Under the pieces are notes generated by a model that saw only the letters and a program-made list of their open reading frames with translations, had not been told where the DNA came from and did not search any database. Positions 48,027-59,813 of a stretch of 64,000 nucleotides of DNA are shown piece by piece. The stretch is from Rhodospirillaceae bacterium. Its GTDB lineage: Bacteria; Pseudomonadota; Alphaproteobacteria; UBA6615. The position numbers and the translations under genes are program-made. How positions within the stretch are numbered: the stretch's first letter is position 1; the number at the start of each line of letters is the position of its first letter. The DNA lies in assembly GCA_018667335.1 (NCBI GenBank), contig JABIVD010000007.1, positions 16,425-80,424 of the forward strand. Direction: 5' to 3'.

Positions 48027-48959
48027 CTAGCCCGCCAGCCCAAGCAGCGAATCCGCGAGCAGAAACGCAAACACGAGGAACAGATAAAGAATCGAGAAGC
48101 CGAACATCTGGCGCGCTCGCCGATCCTCGGCCGCATCCGGTTCGCGCAAGACCCGCACCGCGCTCGCGATGAAGGCCAGACCGAGCAATGTGGTCCCGCC
48201 GGCATACAGCAGGCCCGCCCCGCCGAGCGCGAAGGGCACCAGGCTCACCGGCACCAGCAACAAGGTGTAGGCCAGCATCTGGCGCTTGGTACTACGTCGG
48301 CCGGCGACCACCGGCATCATCGGGACACCCGCGCGTTCGTAGTCGCCGCTGCGATAAAGCGCGAGCGCCCAAAAATGCGGCGGCGTCCACAGGAAGATGA
48401 TCGCGAACAACGCCAGCGAGACGAGACTGATATCGCCGGTCACGGCCGCCCAGCCGATCATCGGCGGGAACGCACCTGCCGCCCCGCCTATCACGATGTT
48501 CTGCGGCGTCCGGCGCTTCAGCCAAACTGTGTAGACAAAGACATAGAACAGAATGGCCAACGCCAGGAGTCCGGCAGCCACCCAGTTGGTCGCAAGACCC
48601 ATGAGCAGGACCGAGAACAGCGCCAGAACGGTGGCGAAGCCGAGTGCATCGCCGGGCGCAATTCGCCCCGCCGGCAATGGGCGGTTCGCGGTGCGTGACA
48701 TCAAGGCGTCGATGTCGCGCTCGTACCACATGTTGACCGCGCCCGCGGCGCCCGAACCAACCGCGATACACAGGATGGCCACGACCGCCAGCAATGGGTG
48801 CAAGGAACCCGGCGCAATGAACAGCCCGACGGCGCCGGAGAACACCACGAGCGTCATCACGCGCGGCTTCAGCAGCGCGACGAAATCCGAGACGCGCGAG
48901 GCCCCGGCCACGGGCAGCGTGGTCTCGTCGGTCTGGTTCAGATACGCGGCGTCAGCCAA
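48027..48959 (-). CDS. ctaB: Protoheme IX farnesyltransferase
   Basis: This 310-residue UbiA-fold membrane enzyme makes heme O from heme B and farnesyl diphosphate. The first Asp motif is [21 protein letters not shown], and the second region is [33 protein letters not shown] is specific for the heme O synthases. It lies between ctaD and the CoxF-like gene. Confidence 0.96.
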   Translation of the reverse strand: MADAAYLNQTDETTLPVAGASRVSDFVALLKPRVMTLVVFSGAVGLFIAPGSLHPLLAVVAILCIAVGSGAAGAVNMWYERDIDALMSRTANRPLPAGRIAPGDALGFATVLALFSVLLMGLATNWVAAGLLALAILFYVFVYTVWLKRRTPQNIVIGGAAGAFPPMIGWAAVTGDISLVSLALFAIIFLWTPPHFWALALYRSGDYERAGVPMMPVVAGRRSTKRQMLAYTLLLVPVSLVPFALGGAGLLYAGGTTLLGLAFIASAVRVLREPDAAEDRRARQMFGFSILYLFLVFAFLLADSLLGLAG

Positions 48960-48988
48960 TGCGATGCTCCGTGCGCGATGCGCAGGTT

Positions 48989-51528
<2,540 letters not shown>

Positions 51529-51611
51529 TCGCTCGCTTCCATCTCGCCATCCGCGCCGCGAAACAGATCGCACGACGGATAACCCCCTATAGCCCATTGG
51601 ACGGGCCGAAA

Positions 51612-51639
51612 AATATACCAGCGCACCGCCCCCAACAAG
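51612..51639 (-). promoter_or_regulatory. Candidate promoter for the ctaC operon
   Basis: On the minus strand CTTGTT (51639-51634) and TATATT (51617-51612) are 16 bases apart. The -10 match is 5/6 and the -35 match is weaker. The leader would be about 75 bases. Confidence 0.4.
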
Positions 51640-51807
51640 TCACACTCCGTGCGATTCTCAGCGTTGAGACACCTTGTCGCAGCGCCGCAAATCCCTGATT
51701 GTACAAGCAATTCGCCGTTAAACAGCCCCCCGGTCGGATGCGACGACGAAACAAATATTCCGTCCCACGCGATTGTTGACCGGCCAAGGCTGACAATCGT
51801 GATCCAT

Positions 51808-51843
51808 GTCCCATATTGTTGGGACGACATTCTCATCCCAACA
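51808..51843 (+). promoter_or_regulatory. Overlapping dyads in the tldD leader
   Basis: GTCCCA (51808-51813) can pair with TGGGAC (51820-51825), and TGTTGGGA (51817-51824) can pair with TCCCAACA (51836-51843). The two hairpins share the TGGGA arm and exclude each other. They lie 19 bases before the tldD ATG. Confidence 0.55.
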
Positions 51844-51861
51844 TCGAGCGAACAGCGCCCC

Positions 51862-53295
51862 ATGACCGACATTGCCCGCACCGACGACATCTTCTACGCG
51901 CGAACCGGCATGGACCCGGAACGGATCGGGTCCCGGGTCGATGCGGCGCTCGACGGGGCCGACGATGGCGAGCTGTTTCTCGAATATAACCAGTCCGAGA
52001 GCATCACCTTTGACGACGGGCGTGTGCGCAACGCCAATTTCGACACCTCCCAGGGTTTCGGGCTTCGTGCCGTTTCGGGTGAGGCGACCGGATATGCCCA
52101 TTCCACCGAGATGAGCGAAGCCGCAATCACGCGCGCCGGCGATACGGTGCGTGCCGTGCGCACGGGCCACGGTGGCACAGTCGCGGATTCTCCCACCGGC
52201 ACCAATCGCGACCTCTACACCGACACCAACCCGCTGGGCGAGATGGCCTTCGAGGACAAGGTCGCGCTGCTGTCGGAGATCGACGCCTATGCCCGCTCAA
52301 GCGACCCCCGGGTCCGCCAGGTGACCGCCTCCCTTTCGGGAAACTGGCAGGCGGTGCAGATCGTGCGGGCGGGTGGCGACCGGCGTGCCGATATTCGCCC
52401 GCTGGTACGCCTCAATGTCTCGCTCATGGTCGGCGACGGCGACCGCCAGGAAACCGGCTCCCACGGGGTCGGCGGCCGGGCGATCTATGACCAGTGGATT
52501 TCGCCTGACAAATGGCACGCACAGGTCGACGAGGCCCTGCGCCAGGCCTTGGTGAACCTCGATTCTGTCCCCGCGCCGGCGGGTGAGATGCCGGTCGTCC
52601 TCGGCCCCGGCTGGCCCGGCGTGTTGCTCCATGAGGCCATCGGTCACGGCCTCGAAGGTGACTTCAACCGCAAGAAGACGTCGGCCTTCTCGACCCTGCT
52701 CGGCGAACGGGTGGCAGCACCCGGAGTCACGGTGGTCGACGACGGCACGCTGGCGGATCGGCGCGGCTCAATCACCATCGATGATGAGGGCACCCCGAGC
52801 GCCACAAACGTGCTGATCGAGGACGGCATCCTGAAGGGCTACATGCAGGACCGGATGAACGCACGCCTGATGGGCATGGAGCCGACCGGCAACGGACGGC
52901 GTCAATCCTTCGCCCATAGTCCCATGCCGCGGATGACAAACACCTACATGCTCGACGGCGAGGCCGACCCCGAGGAGTGCATCAAGGCCGCAAAGACCGG
53001 CATCTATGCCGTGAATTTCGGCGGCGGCCAGGTCGACATCACCAACGGCAAGTTCGTGTTCAGCTGCACCGAGGCCTACATGATCGAGAACGGCAAGCTC
53101 GGTGCACCGGTCAAGGGCGCGACCCTGATCGGCAACGGTCCCGACGCCCTCACCCGTGTAAAGCTGATCGGCAATGACTCGCGCCTCGACGACGGGGTGG
53201 GCACCTGCGGCAAGGACGGACAGTCGGTCCCTGTCGGTGTCGGACAACCGACCATGTATCTGGAATCCCTGACCGTCGGCGGCACCGCGGTCTAA
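51862..53295 (+). CDS. tldD: Metalloprotease TldD
   Basis: This 477-residue zinc protease is the catalytic half of TldD/TldE, which degrades or processes unfolded peptides and, in known cases, microcin precursors and the CcdA antitoxin. The zinc motif HEAIGHGLE starts at His257. IYAVNFGGGQVDITNGKFVF and the C-terminal GVGTCGKDGQSVPVGVGQP are conserved, the latter with a zinc cysteine. The partner pmbA/tldE lies at 62659. The start at 51862 is at the family N terminus; an upstream extension is rejected. No ribosome-binding site is obvious. Confidence 0.95.
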   Translation: MTDIARTDDIFYARTGMDPERIGSRVDAALDGADDGELFLEYNQSESITFDDGRVRNANFDTSQGFGLRAVSGEATGYAHSTEMSEAAITRAGDTVRAVRTGHGGTVADSPTGTNRDLYTDTNPLGEMAFEDKVALLSEIDAYARSSDPRVRQVTASLSGNWQAVQIVRAGGDRRADIRPLVRLNVSLMVGDGDRQETGSHGVGGRAIYDQWISPDKWHAQVDEALRQALVNLDSVPAPAGEMPVVLGPGWPGVLLHEAIGHGLEGDFNRKKTSAFSTLLGERVAAPGVTVVDDGTLADRRGSITIDDEGTPSATNVLIEDGILKGYMQDRMNARLMGMEPTGNGRRQSFAHSPMPRMTNTYMLDGEADPEECIKAAKTGIYAVNFGGGQVDITNGKFVFSCTEAYMIENGKLGAPVKGATLIGNGPDALTRVKLIGNDSRLDDGVGTCGKDGQSVPVGVGQPTMYLESLTVGGTAV

Positions 53296-53348
53296 ACGAC
53301 CGCGATCCGAGACCGGGCACGACAGCCATGCACTTACTGCATGGTGAA

Positions 53349-53379
53349 TTGTTTCGTATTCCGTTCCGTTACAGAATAC
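53349..53379 (+). promoter_or_regulatory. Candidate promoter and operator of the efflux pair
   Basis: TTGTTT (53349-53354) and CAGAAT (53372-53377) are 17 bases apart. The dyad GTATTC (53356-53361)/GAATAC (53374-53379), with a 12-base spacer, lies across this promoter. Such placement suits a TetR- or MarR-type repressor. A second dyad, CATGCA-CTTAC-TGCATG, lies just upstream at 53327-53343. Confidence 0.45.
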
Positions 53380-53443
53380 CCAAGACATCCAGTTCACCTG
53401 AACGTCACACCCGACCGGGTTCGGCGGTCTATCTGGAGACGGC

Positions 53444-54598
53444 ATGCCTGACGAAGGACGCATACAGCAGTCTTTGACCGAAAGCGGCGCGGAGACACCA
53501 TCCCCGTCGCCGCGGCGCATCGGGCCGATGGTCCGCATCCTGGTCATCGTCGCCATCGTCCTCGCCGCCCTCTTCGGCGCCGGGCGCTGGGGCTATTGGC
53601 AATGGGCCCATGTCAGCGAGACCGATGCCCGCATCCAGGCCGACACGATCGCGATCTCCAGCCGGGTCTCGGGATGGGTCGTCGATCTGCCGATCATCGA
53701 AGGCGACAAGGTTCGTCGAGGCGAACTTCTGGTCGAGATCGATTCCCGCGTATCCCGTCTCAAGCTGACCGAGTATGGCTCCCGCATCGCGGCCCTGGCG
53801 GCGGCGCGACAACAGATCACATCGCAGATTGACCTGATTGACCGGACCACCACCAGCCGGGTGGAGGCGGTGCGCTCGCGCGCCGATGCGGCGCGCGTGG
53901 CGGTCGAAGCCAGCCACGAACAGTTCGAGTTCGCGCGTACAGATTTCGAGCGAACCCGCACATTGCTGGCCGAGCAGATCGTCTCGCGCCAGCGGCTGGA
54001 TCAGGTCCACACGGCATTGAGCCGTGCCCAGGAACGCCACCAGAAGGCACAGGCCGATCTGGCCGCCGCCCTCGCGGACGTCGGCGAGGCCGAGGCGGAA
54101 CGCGGTGAGATGAATGTGCTGGCGAGCCGGATGGACGCACTGCTGCATGAGCAAGCCGAGATCGCGGCACAGCGCGAACAGCAGGCCCTCGACGCGAGCG
54201 ACAGGACTGTCAAAAGCCCGATCGATGGGGTCGTCTCCCAGACCTTCATCGACCGCGGCGAGTTCGTGAGCCCCGGACAACGCCTGATGCTGGTCCACAA
54301 TCCCGACCTTGTCTGGGTGGAGGCGAACATCAAGGAGACGGATATTCGCCACCTCGCGCCGGGCATGCCCGTCGAGGTTAAAATCGACGCCTTCCCCGAC
54401 CGGCAATTCACCGGCACCGTCGCGCGCATCGGCCACGCCGCAACCAGCGAATTCGCACTGCTGCCCAACCCGAACCCCAGCGGCAACTTCACCAAGGTGA
54501 CCCAGCGCCTGCCGGTGCGTATCGCCATCGACGAGACTCAGGGCGTCCTGCGCCCGGGCATGATGGCCGTGGTGAACATCGAAATTCCCGGGCGGTGA
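53444..54598 (+). CDS. Membrane fusion protein of an EmrAB-type efflux pump
   Basis: This 384-residue HlyD-family adaptor has one N-terminal membrane helix (MVRILVIVAIVLAALFGAG), a biotinyl-lipoyl half (SETDARIQADTIAISSRVSGWV), a long helical hairpin and the second lipoyl half (VKSPIDGVVSQTFIDRGEFV), then a beta barrel. It links an inner-membrane MFS pump to an outer-membrane channel. GGAG lies seven bases before the ATG. Its stop overlaps the GTG of the MFS gene. Confidence 0.93.
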   Translation: MPDEGRIQQSLTESGAETPSPSPRRIGPMVRILVIVAIVLAALFGAGRWGYWQWAHVSETDARIQADTIAISSRVSGWVVDLPIIEGDKVRRGELLVEIDSRVSRLKLTEYGSRIAALAAARQQITSQIDLIDRTTTSRVEAVRSRADAARVAVEASHEQFEFARTDFERTRTLLAEQIVSRQRLDQVHTALSRAQERHQKAQADLAAALADVGEAEAERGEMNVLASRMDALLHEQAEIAAQREQQALDASDRTVKSPIDGVVSQTFIDRGEFVSPGQRLMLVHNPDLVWVEANIKETDIRHLAPGMPVEVKIDAFPDRQFTGTVARIGHAATSEFALLPNPNPSGNFTKVTQRLPVRIAIDETQGVLRPGMMAVVNIEIPGR

Positions 54599-56169
54599 CC
54601 GACGCCGTCATGCGCGCAACGACCGGTGGCGTGAAGTCACCGGACGTCGGCTTTGCCCAACGCTGGCTGGTCGTCGCCACGAGCCTGTCCTCCTCCCTCG
54701 CACTGGCGCTGTCCGGCACGATCACCAATGTCGCAGTGCCCGACATCATGGGGGCGTTCGGGGTCGGCCAGGATCAGGCGCAATGGATGGCGACCGCCTT
54801 CTTCGCGGCCATGACGGCCGGCATGCTGCTCAGCGACTGGCTGACCCGGACCTTTGGTCCACGTCATGTCTTCGTGGCAATGATGTTGATGTTTTTCGGC
54901 GCCTCGGTCGCCGGCGGTACGGCTCAGACCTATCTGATCGTCGTGCTCGGCCGCGCCACGCAGGGGCTTGCGGCAGGAATTATCTTGCCGCTGACGATGA
55001 TGGCGATGTTCGCCGTTTTCCCGCCCAACCGCCGCGCCATGGTCGCGGGCCTGTTCGGAATCAGCTTCGTGCTCGGCCCCGGCCTCGGTCCATGGTTCGG
55101 CGGCATTGCCATCGATCTGTTCGACTGGCGGTTCACCTTCTATGTCGCCCTGCCGGTCGCTTTCTGTTCGATGATGCTCGCCTCCGTCGTGTTTCCGACC
55201 CGCGACCGCGACGCCCCGCGCACCCATCTCGACTGGTTCGGATTCATTCTGGTCGCGACCTTCCTCACTGCGACACTGACCGGCCTGTCCAACGGGCAAC
55301 TGAAGGGCTGGAACTCGAACTTTGTCATGCTGTGCCTGGGAACGGGCCTGGGATCAGCAATCCTGTTCATCGCATGGGAATTGTTTGTCGATGACCCGAT
55401 CTTCGATGTCCGGCTTCTGGCACATCCACGCTTCGCGATCGCCAACATGGTCTCGTTTCTGTTCGGCGCGACCCTGTTCGGGTCATTCTACCTGCAGCCC
55501 GTCTTCGTCCAGCTCGTCCAGAACTACACCCCCCTGCGCGCCGGCCTGGTGCTGGTGCCCGGCGGTCTGATCATGGGGCTGGTGCTGCCGCTGGCCGGGC
55601 GAACATCGGATCTCGTACCGCCCTATATCCCGCTGGCAGTCGGCTTTCTGCTGTTCACCGTCTCGCTCTGGCTGATGGGGTTCTCCGACCCCAACACCGC
55701 GTTCATCACGTTTGCCGCGATCGTCGGGTTGGGGCGGATTGGCCAGGGCATGCTGTTCCCGCCGGTGACGGCAGTCGGGCTTCAGGCAGCGCCGCCCGAG
55801 AAAATGGGCACGGCCAACGGGATGCTCAACTTCACGCGCCAGATGGGTGGCGCGTTCGGAATTAACCTGCTGGCGATCTTCATCGAGCGGCGCACGTCGG
55901 TCTACAGCGAGGTCCTGGCGTCGACACAAACCGAGGCGAACTCGGTGACCCAGGGGCTGTTGGCCACCGTCCGCGACATGCTTGCAACGGCGGGCCTGCC
56001 CGACGTGATCGAAGGATCGCTCGCGACCCTGTATCTGGGGCGCATGGTCGCGGCCCAGGCGACCGCCCTGGCCTTCCAGGACACATTCTTCGTGTTCGCG
56101 CTGGTCGGCCTGCTCGCGGTGGTCTTATCGCTGGCGCTGTGGAGCCCGTTCCGGCGCAGTGGATCCTAG
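54595..56169 (+). CDS. MFS drug efflux protein, DHA2 (EmrB/QacA) type
   Basis: This 524-residue protein has 14 predicted membrane helices. ALSGTITNVAVPDIMGAFGV is the DHA2 motif D, and LGPGLGPWFGGIAIDLFDWR the antiporter motif C. It starts with GTG in a GTGA overlap with the adaptor gene, so both are made together. The substrate is probably hydrophobic drugs or uncouplers, by family. Confidence 0.93.
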   Translation: MTDAVMRATTGGVKSPDVGFAQRWLVVATSLSSSLALALSGTITNVAVPDIMGAFGVGQDQAQWMATAFFAAMTAGMLLSDWLTRTFGPRHVFVAMMLMFFGASVAGGTAQTYLIVVLGRATQGLAAGIILPLTMMAMFAVFPPNRRAMVAGLFGISFVLGPGLGPWFGGIAIDLFDWRFTFYVALPVAFCSMMLASVVFPTRDRDAPRTHLDWFGFILVATFLTATLTGLSNGQLKGWNSNFVMLCLGTGLGSAILFIAWELFVDDPIFDVRLLAHPRFAIANMVSFLFGATLFGSFYLQPVFVQLVQNYTPLRAGLVLVPGGLIMGLVLPLAGRTSDLVPPYIPLAVGFLLFTVSLWLMGFSDPNTAFITFAAIVGLGRIGQGMLFPPVTAVGLQAAPPEKMGTANGMLNFTRQMGGAFGINLLAIFIERRTSVYSEVLASTQTEANSVTQGLLATVRDMLATAGLPDVIEGSLATLYLGRMVAAQATALAFQDTFFVFALVGLLAVVLSLALWSPFRRSGS

Positions 56170-56188
56170 GCGCCGGCCTCGCAAAACC

Positions 56189-57556
56189 CTACCAGGCGTA
56201 CTCCTCGAATGCCCGGTTCACATCATGGTCCCAGCGCCCCTCGAACGCGGCGAGCTTGTTCTCCGCCGGCGTGAGCCCGCTGTCGACGATCTGCTCGAGA
56301 GTTGCCAGGAAATGGGTCTCGTCCTGGCCCCAGAAATCCAGCTGCGCCCGGTTGCGCAATCCCATGCGTGAAATCTCCAGCGCCTCACGGGCGAGATCCA
56401 GCATCGAGCGATTGCGGAACGGCGTCGCGAGACCCTGCGCCGGCACGTTGTTGCGCAGGTCCACGACCTCATCCGCCGTCCAGTCGGCGATCATATCGAC
56501 CGCGGCGTCGAGCGCGGCGTCGTCATACAAGAGGCCAACCCAGAATGCCGGCAGCGCACACACGCGCCGCCACGGGCCGCCGTCGGCGCCGCGCATCTCC
56601 AGGAACTGTTTCAGCCGAACTTCGGGAAACAGGGTCGTCGTGTGATCGATCCAGTCCCCCATGGTCGCCCGTTCACCCGGCAGAGCTGCCAGGTCACCGG
56701 TCATGAAATCCCGGAAAGATTGCCCCGATGCGTCGATATAGGCTCCGTCGCGATAGACGAAATACATCGGTGTATCGAGCACGTAGTCGACATACCGCTC
56801 GTAGCCGAAATCATCATCGAACACGAAGGGCAGGATGCCCGACCGGTCATTGTCCACGTCGGTCCAGACATGGCTGCGCAGGCTCACAAAGTCCGTGCGC
56901 TTGCCTTCCTTGAAGGGTGAATTCGCAAACAGGGCGGTGGCAATCGGCTGCAACGCCATCCCAACCCGCATCTTGCGCGCCATATCGGCCTCGCTGGAGA
57001 AATCGAGATTCACCTGAACGGTGCAGGTGCGCAGCATCATATCGAGGCCCATGGTGCCGACCTTGGGCATGTATTCGCGCATGATCTTGTAGCGGCCCTT
57101 GGGCATCCACGGCGCATCCTCGCGCTTGAGGAACGGGTGGTAACCCAGCCCCAGCATGGCGACACCCAGCTCGCGATTAACCTCGCGCAGCTGTTTCAGA
57201 TGCACATGCACCTCGTCGCAGGTCTGGTGCAGAGTCTCGAGCGGCGCGCCCGAAAGCTCGAACTGGCCGCCCGGCTCAAGAGAGATATTGGCGCCGCTGT
57301 CACCGGAAAGCGCGATGACATTCTCGCCCTCATAGACAGGTTCCCAGCCGAAGCGCTGCAACCCCTCAAGGAGATCACGGATGCCCGGGCTGCCGTCATA
57401 GGACAACGGCGCATGATCCGATTGCCGGAAGGCGAATTTTTCGTGCTCGGTACCGATCCGCCAAGCCTCGCGCGGTTTTTCGCCTTCGGCGAACCACGCG
57501 ATGAGCTGATCCTTGGATTCGATGACCGGGCCACCACCCGAGGACGGTGCTGCCAT
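56189..57556 (-). CDS. gshA: Glutamate-cysteine ligase, plant type
   Basis: This 455-residue GCS2-family enzyme joins glutamate and cysteine in the first step of glutathione synthesis. [13 protein letters not shown] near residue 32, [19 protein letters not shown], the segment [15 protein letters not shown] and [11 protein letters not shown] are diagnostic. Alphaproteobacteria and plants share this class, unlike the E. coli enzyme. It lies 15 bases behind rsmE on the same strand. Confidence 0.95.
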   Translation of the reverse strand: MAAPSSGGGPVIESKDQLIAWFAEGEKPREAWRIGTEHEKFAFRQSDHAPLSYDGSPGIRDLLEGLQRFGWEPVYEGENVIALSGDSGANISLEPGGQFELSGAPLETLHQTCDEVHVHLKQLREVNRELGVAMLGLGYHPFLKREDAPWMPKGRYKIMREYMPKVGTMGLDMMLRTCTVQVNLDFSSEADMARKMRVGMALQPIATALFANSPFKEGKRTDFVSLRSHVWTDVDNDRSGILPFVFDDDFGYERYVDYVLDTPMYFVYRDGAYIDASGQSFRDFMTGDLAALPGERATMGDWIDHTTTLFPEVRLKQFLEMRGADGGPWRRVCALPAFWVGLLYDDAALDAAVDMIADWTADEVVDLRNNVPAQGLATPFRNRSMLDLAREALEISRMGLRNRAQLDFWGQDETHFLATLEQIVDSGLTPAENKLAAFEGRWDHDVNRAFEEYAW

Positions 57557-57571
57557 AATGAAATGTCCTGA

Positions 57572-58378
57572 CTAGTCCTGATTAACCCCGCGCCCGGAAC
57601 GCCAGTCCCCGGCGGCGGCTTGAACAACGGCAAGGGCCGCCAGCGCGGCCGTGTCGGCGCGCAATACCCGCGGCCCCAACCCGACAGGCATAACAAAGGG
57701 TAGATCACGCAGTTGGTCAAGCTCGTCCGGCGCAAAGCCGCCCTCCGGTCCCGTCATAACGGCAATCGGACGCGGGTTTTCTGCCAGTTCTCCCGCCACA
57801 TCCGCAACCGGACGGCCGGTGCCGGTCTCATCACAGACCAGCAACCGCCGCTTGGTCGGCCACCGCTCAAGGAGGGCTGTAAATTGAACCGGCACATCGA
57901 TTTCGGGGACGGTCAGGCGCTCGGAAAGTTCGGCCGCCTCGATGGCGTTGGCCCGCAGGCGGCGGGTGTTGACCTGCTCGGCGTTGGTTCGTGCGGTCAT
58001 GACGGGGACGATCCGCGAGACCCCGAGCTCGGTCGCCTTGGCGGTCATGAATTCAACCGCCGCAGATCTGATCGGTGCGAAGACCAGCCACAGGTCGGGC
58101 TCGGGAGACTGCGCACGAATCTTTTCCCCCAGGGACAAGCTAACGGCGCCCCGGCGCATGTCCGTCAGCTGCGCCCAGAACTCGCCATCGCGGCCGTTAA
58201 ACAACACGACCCGATCGCCGACGCCCCGACGCATCACCTTCTGCAAATAGTGGCTTTGATCGGGCCCCAGCGTGAAACCGACGCCGGACGCAAGATCATC
58301 TTCGACGAACAGGCGGGTACGCGTGAAACTGGCCCCCGGGTCAGATGTCGGTGTTTCTGACTGATTTGGTTCAGACAT
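57572..58378 (-). CDS. rsmE: 16S rRNA (uracil1498-N3)-methyltransferase
   Basis: This 268-residue SPOUT methyltransferase modifies U1498 of 16S rRNA. HYLQKVMRRGVGDRVVLFNG is the N-terminal PUA-like part. The C-terminal knot contains VMTGPEGGFAPDELDQL and the SAM-binding VGLGPRVLRADTAALAALA. The ATG at 58378 is chosen, since the upstream extension has no similarity. Upstream of gshA, divergent from ubiA. Confidence 0.94.
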   Translation of the reverse strand: MSEPNQSETPTSDPGASFTRTRLFVEDDLASGVGFTLGPDQSHYLQKVMRRGVGDRVVLFNGRDGEFWAQLTDMRRGAVSLSLGEKIRAQSPEPDLWLVFAPIRSAAVEFMTAKATELGVSRIVPVMTARTNAEQVNTRRLRANAIEAAELSERLTVPEIDVPVQFTALLERWPTKRRLLVCDETGTGRPVADVAGELAENPRPIAVMTGPEGGFAPDELDQLRDLPFVMPVGLGPRVLRADTAALAALAVVQAAAGDWRSGRGVNQD

Positions 58379-58428
58379 CGGAAAATCCGCGATTGGGGAC
58401 GGCACCCGGTCTGGGCTAACAATGCGAC

Positions 58429-59355
58429 ATGGACGACGCACCCGATCATAACGCCAGTGACATCCCGCGCGGCAACTGGCTTGACCGCTACACGCCACCC
58501 GGCACGCGCCCCTATGCACGGCTGATGCGTCTCGACCGGCCGATCGGCACCTGGCTGTTGCTGTTGCCGGGCTGGTGGGCGCTGGCGATCCCGGCCGCCC
58601 CCGGCAGCTGGCCCAACCCTCTTTGGGTCGTCCTGTTCGGGGTCGGCGCGATCCTGATGCGCGGCGCCGGCTGCGTCATCAATGATGTCTTCGACCGCGA
58701 CTTCGACGCGCGCGTCGCACGCACGGCCGACCGGCCGCTGGCCAGCGGTGCCATCGGCACACGTGGCGCCCTGGCGTTCCTCGCCCTCCTGCTCGCGGTC
58801 AGCTTCGTGATCCTCGTGCAGTTCAATCTGTTCGCGATTGCCATCGGCGCACTCAGCCTGGTCCTCGTCGTCCCCTACCCGCTGATGAAGCGCATCACCT
58901 GGTGGCCCCAGGCCTGGTTGGGCCTGACATTCAACTGGGGCGCGCTGCTGGGCTGGGCCGTGGTCCGCGGCGATCTCGATCCGGCCGCGTTCGTACTGTA
59001 TGCCGCCGGGTTCTTCTGGACCCTGGGCTACGACACGATCTACGCCCATCAGGACAAGGAAGACGACGCGCTGGTCGGCATCAAGTCGACCGCGCGTTTG
59101 CTTGGTGCAAACTCGCGTCCGTGGATCGCGGGATTCTATATCGTGACCATCGCGCTTCTGGCCGTTACCGGCTGGATGGAAGCGCTGGCATGGCCGTTCT
59201 GGGCCGGGCTTACGCTCGGTGCGGCGCACCTCGCCTGGCAGACCCTCACGATCGATTTCGACGACGCAAAGGACTGCCTGGCAAAGTTCCGCGCCAATCG
59301 GGACTTCGGGCTGATTATTTTCGCAGCCGCGATCGCCGGCCGGTTGTTGGCCTGA
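58429..59355 (+). CDS. ubiA: 4-hydroxybenzoate polyprenyltransferase
   Basis: This 308-residue membrane prenyltransferase attaches the polyprenyl tail to 4-hydroxybenzoate in ubiquinone synthesis. The first Asp motif is INDVFDRDFDARVARTADRP and the second is GYDTIYAHQDKEDD. Eight or nine membrane helices are predicted. Divergent from rsmE, with 50 bases between them. Confidence 0.95.
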   Translation: MDDAPDHNASDIPRGNWLDRYTPPGTRPYARLMRLDRPIGTWLLLLPGWWALAIPAAPGSWPNPLWVVLFGVGAILMRGAGCVINDVFDRDFDARVARTADRPLASGAIGTRGALAFLALLLAVSFVILVQFNLFAIAIGALSLVLVVPYPLMKRITWWPQAWLGLTFNWGALLGWAVVRGDLDPAAFVLYAAGFFWTLGYDTIYAHQDKEDDALVGIKSTARLLGANSRPWIAGFYIVTIALLAVTGWMEALAWPFWAGLTLGAAHLAWQTLTIDFDDAKDCLAKFRANRDFGLIIFAAAIAGRLLA

Positions 59356-59358
59356 GCG

Positions 59359-59742
59359 TTACGCTGTCGCCGCCGGGGTCATGATCGAGATTTCGGCCCC
59401 CTGGGGGTCGCGAAGGGTACAAATTCGGCCCACGCCAGGCACGTCAAACGGCTCCATCAGGACTTCCGCGCCACTCGCCTTGGCCTCCGCCACTGCTGCG
59501 TCAACATCATCGACCGCAATATAGGCCCGCCAGTATGGCGGCGTGCCCTCGGGTGCCCCCTCGGGCATACCCATGATTCCGCCCGCCGGGGCCTCTCCCA
59601 GCATGGCGACATGATAGGTGCCGCCATTCTCCATGGGCATCTCGCTGAAGCTCCAGCCGCCGAGATTGCCGTAGAACGCCTTGGCGCCCTCAATGTCCGT
59701 GGTGGACAATTCATTCCAGTAGAACGTGCCGTGATCTGCCAT
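59359..59742 (-). CDS. VOC family (glyoxalase-like) protein
   Basis: This 127-residue protein has the beta-alpha-beta-beta-beta fold of the VOC superfamily. FYWNELSTTDIEGAKAFYG is the N-terminal half-site, and YIAVDDVDAAVAEAKASGAEV followed by RICTLRDPQGAEISIM the second. Members bind metal and act on small electrophiles or antibiotics; the substrate is unknown. AAGGAGG lies just upstream, and the promoter carries a palindromic operator. Convergent with ubiA. Confidence 0.9.
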   Translation of the reverse strand: MADHGTFYWNELSTTDIEGAKAFYGNLGGWSFSEMPMENGGTYHVAMLGEAPAGGIMGMPEGAPEGTPPYWRAYIAVDDVDAAVAEAKASGAEVLMEPFDVPGVGRICTLRDPQGAEISIMTPAATA

Positions 59743-59758
59743 TGCAGCCTCCTTATAT

Positions 59759-59801
59759 TTAACCTATTGGTTAATTATAACATGTCTCTGTGGCATGCAA
59801 A
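59759..59801 (-). promoter_or_regulatory. Promoter with palindromic operator for the VOC gene
   Basis: On the minus strand TTTGCA (59801-59796), 16 bases, then a perfect TATAAT (59779-59774). Overlapping the -10 by one base and covering the predicted start is TTAACC-TATT-GGTTAA (59759-59774), six-base perfect arms. The patch is AT-rich in a GC-rich setting. ArsR-type repressors often bind such sites before VOC genes. Confidence 0.6.
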
Positions 59802-59813
59802 CGGAAGTGCAGG

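Larger units (their letters stand above)
51529..51861. other. Divergent control region between ctaC and tldD
   Basis: These 333 bases contain no gene that I can support. They hold the candidate ctaC promoter and two sets of dyads before tldD: CGATTGT/ACAATCG (51770-51776 and 51793-51799), and the overlapping hairpins described separately at 51808-51843. Confidence 0.6.
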
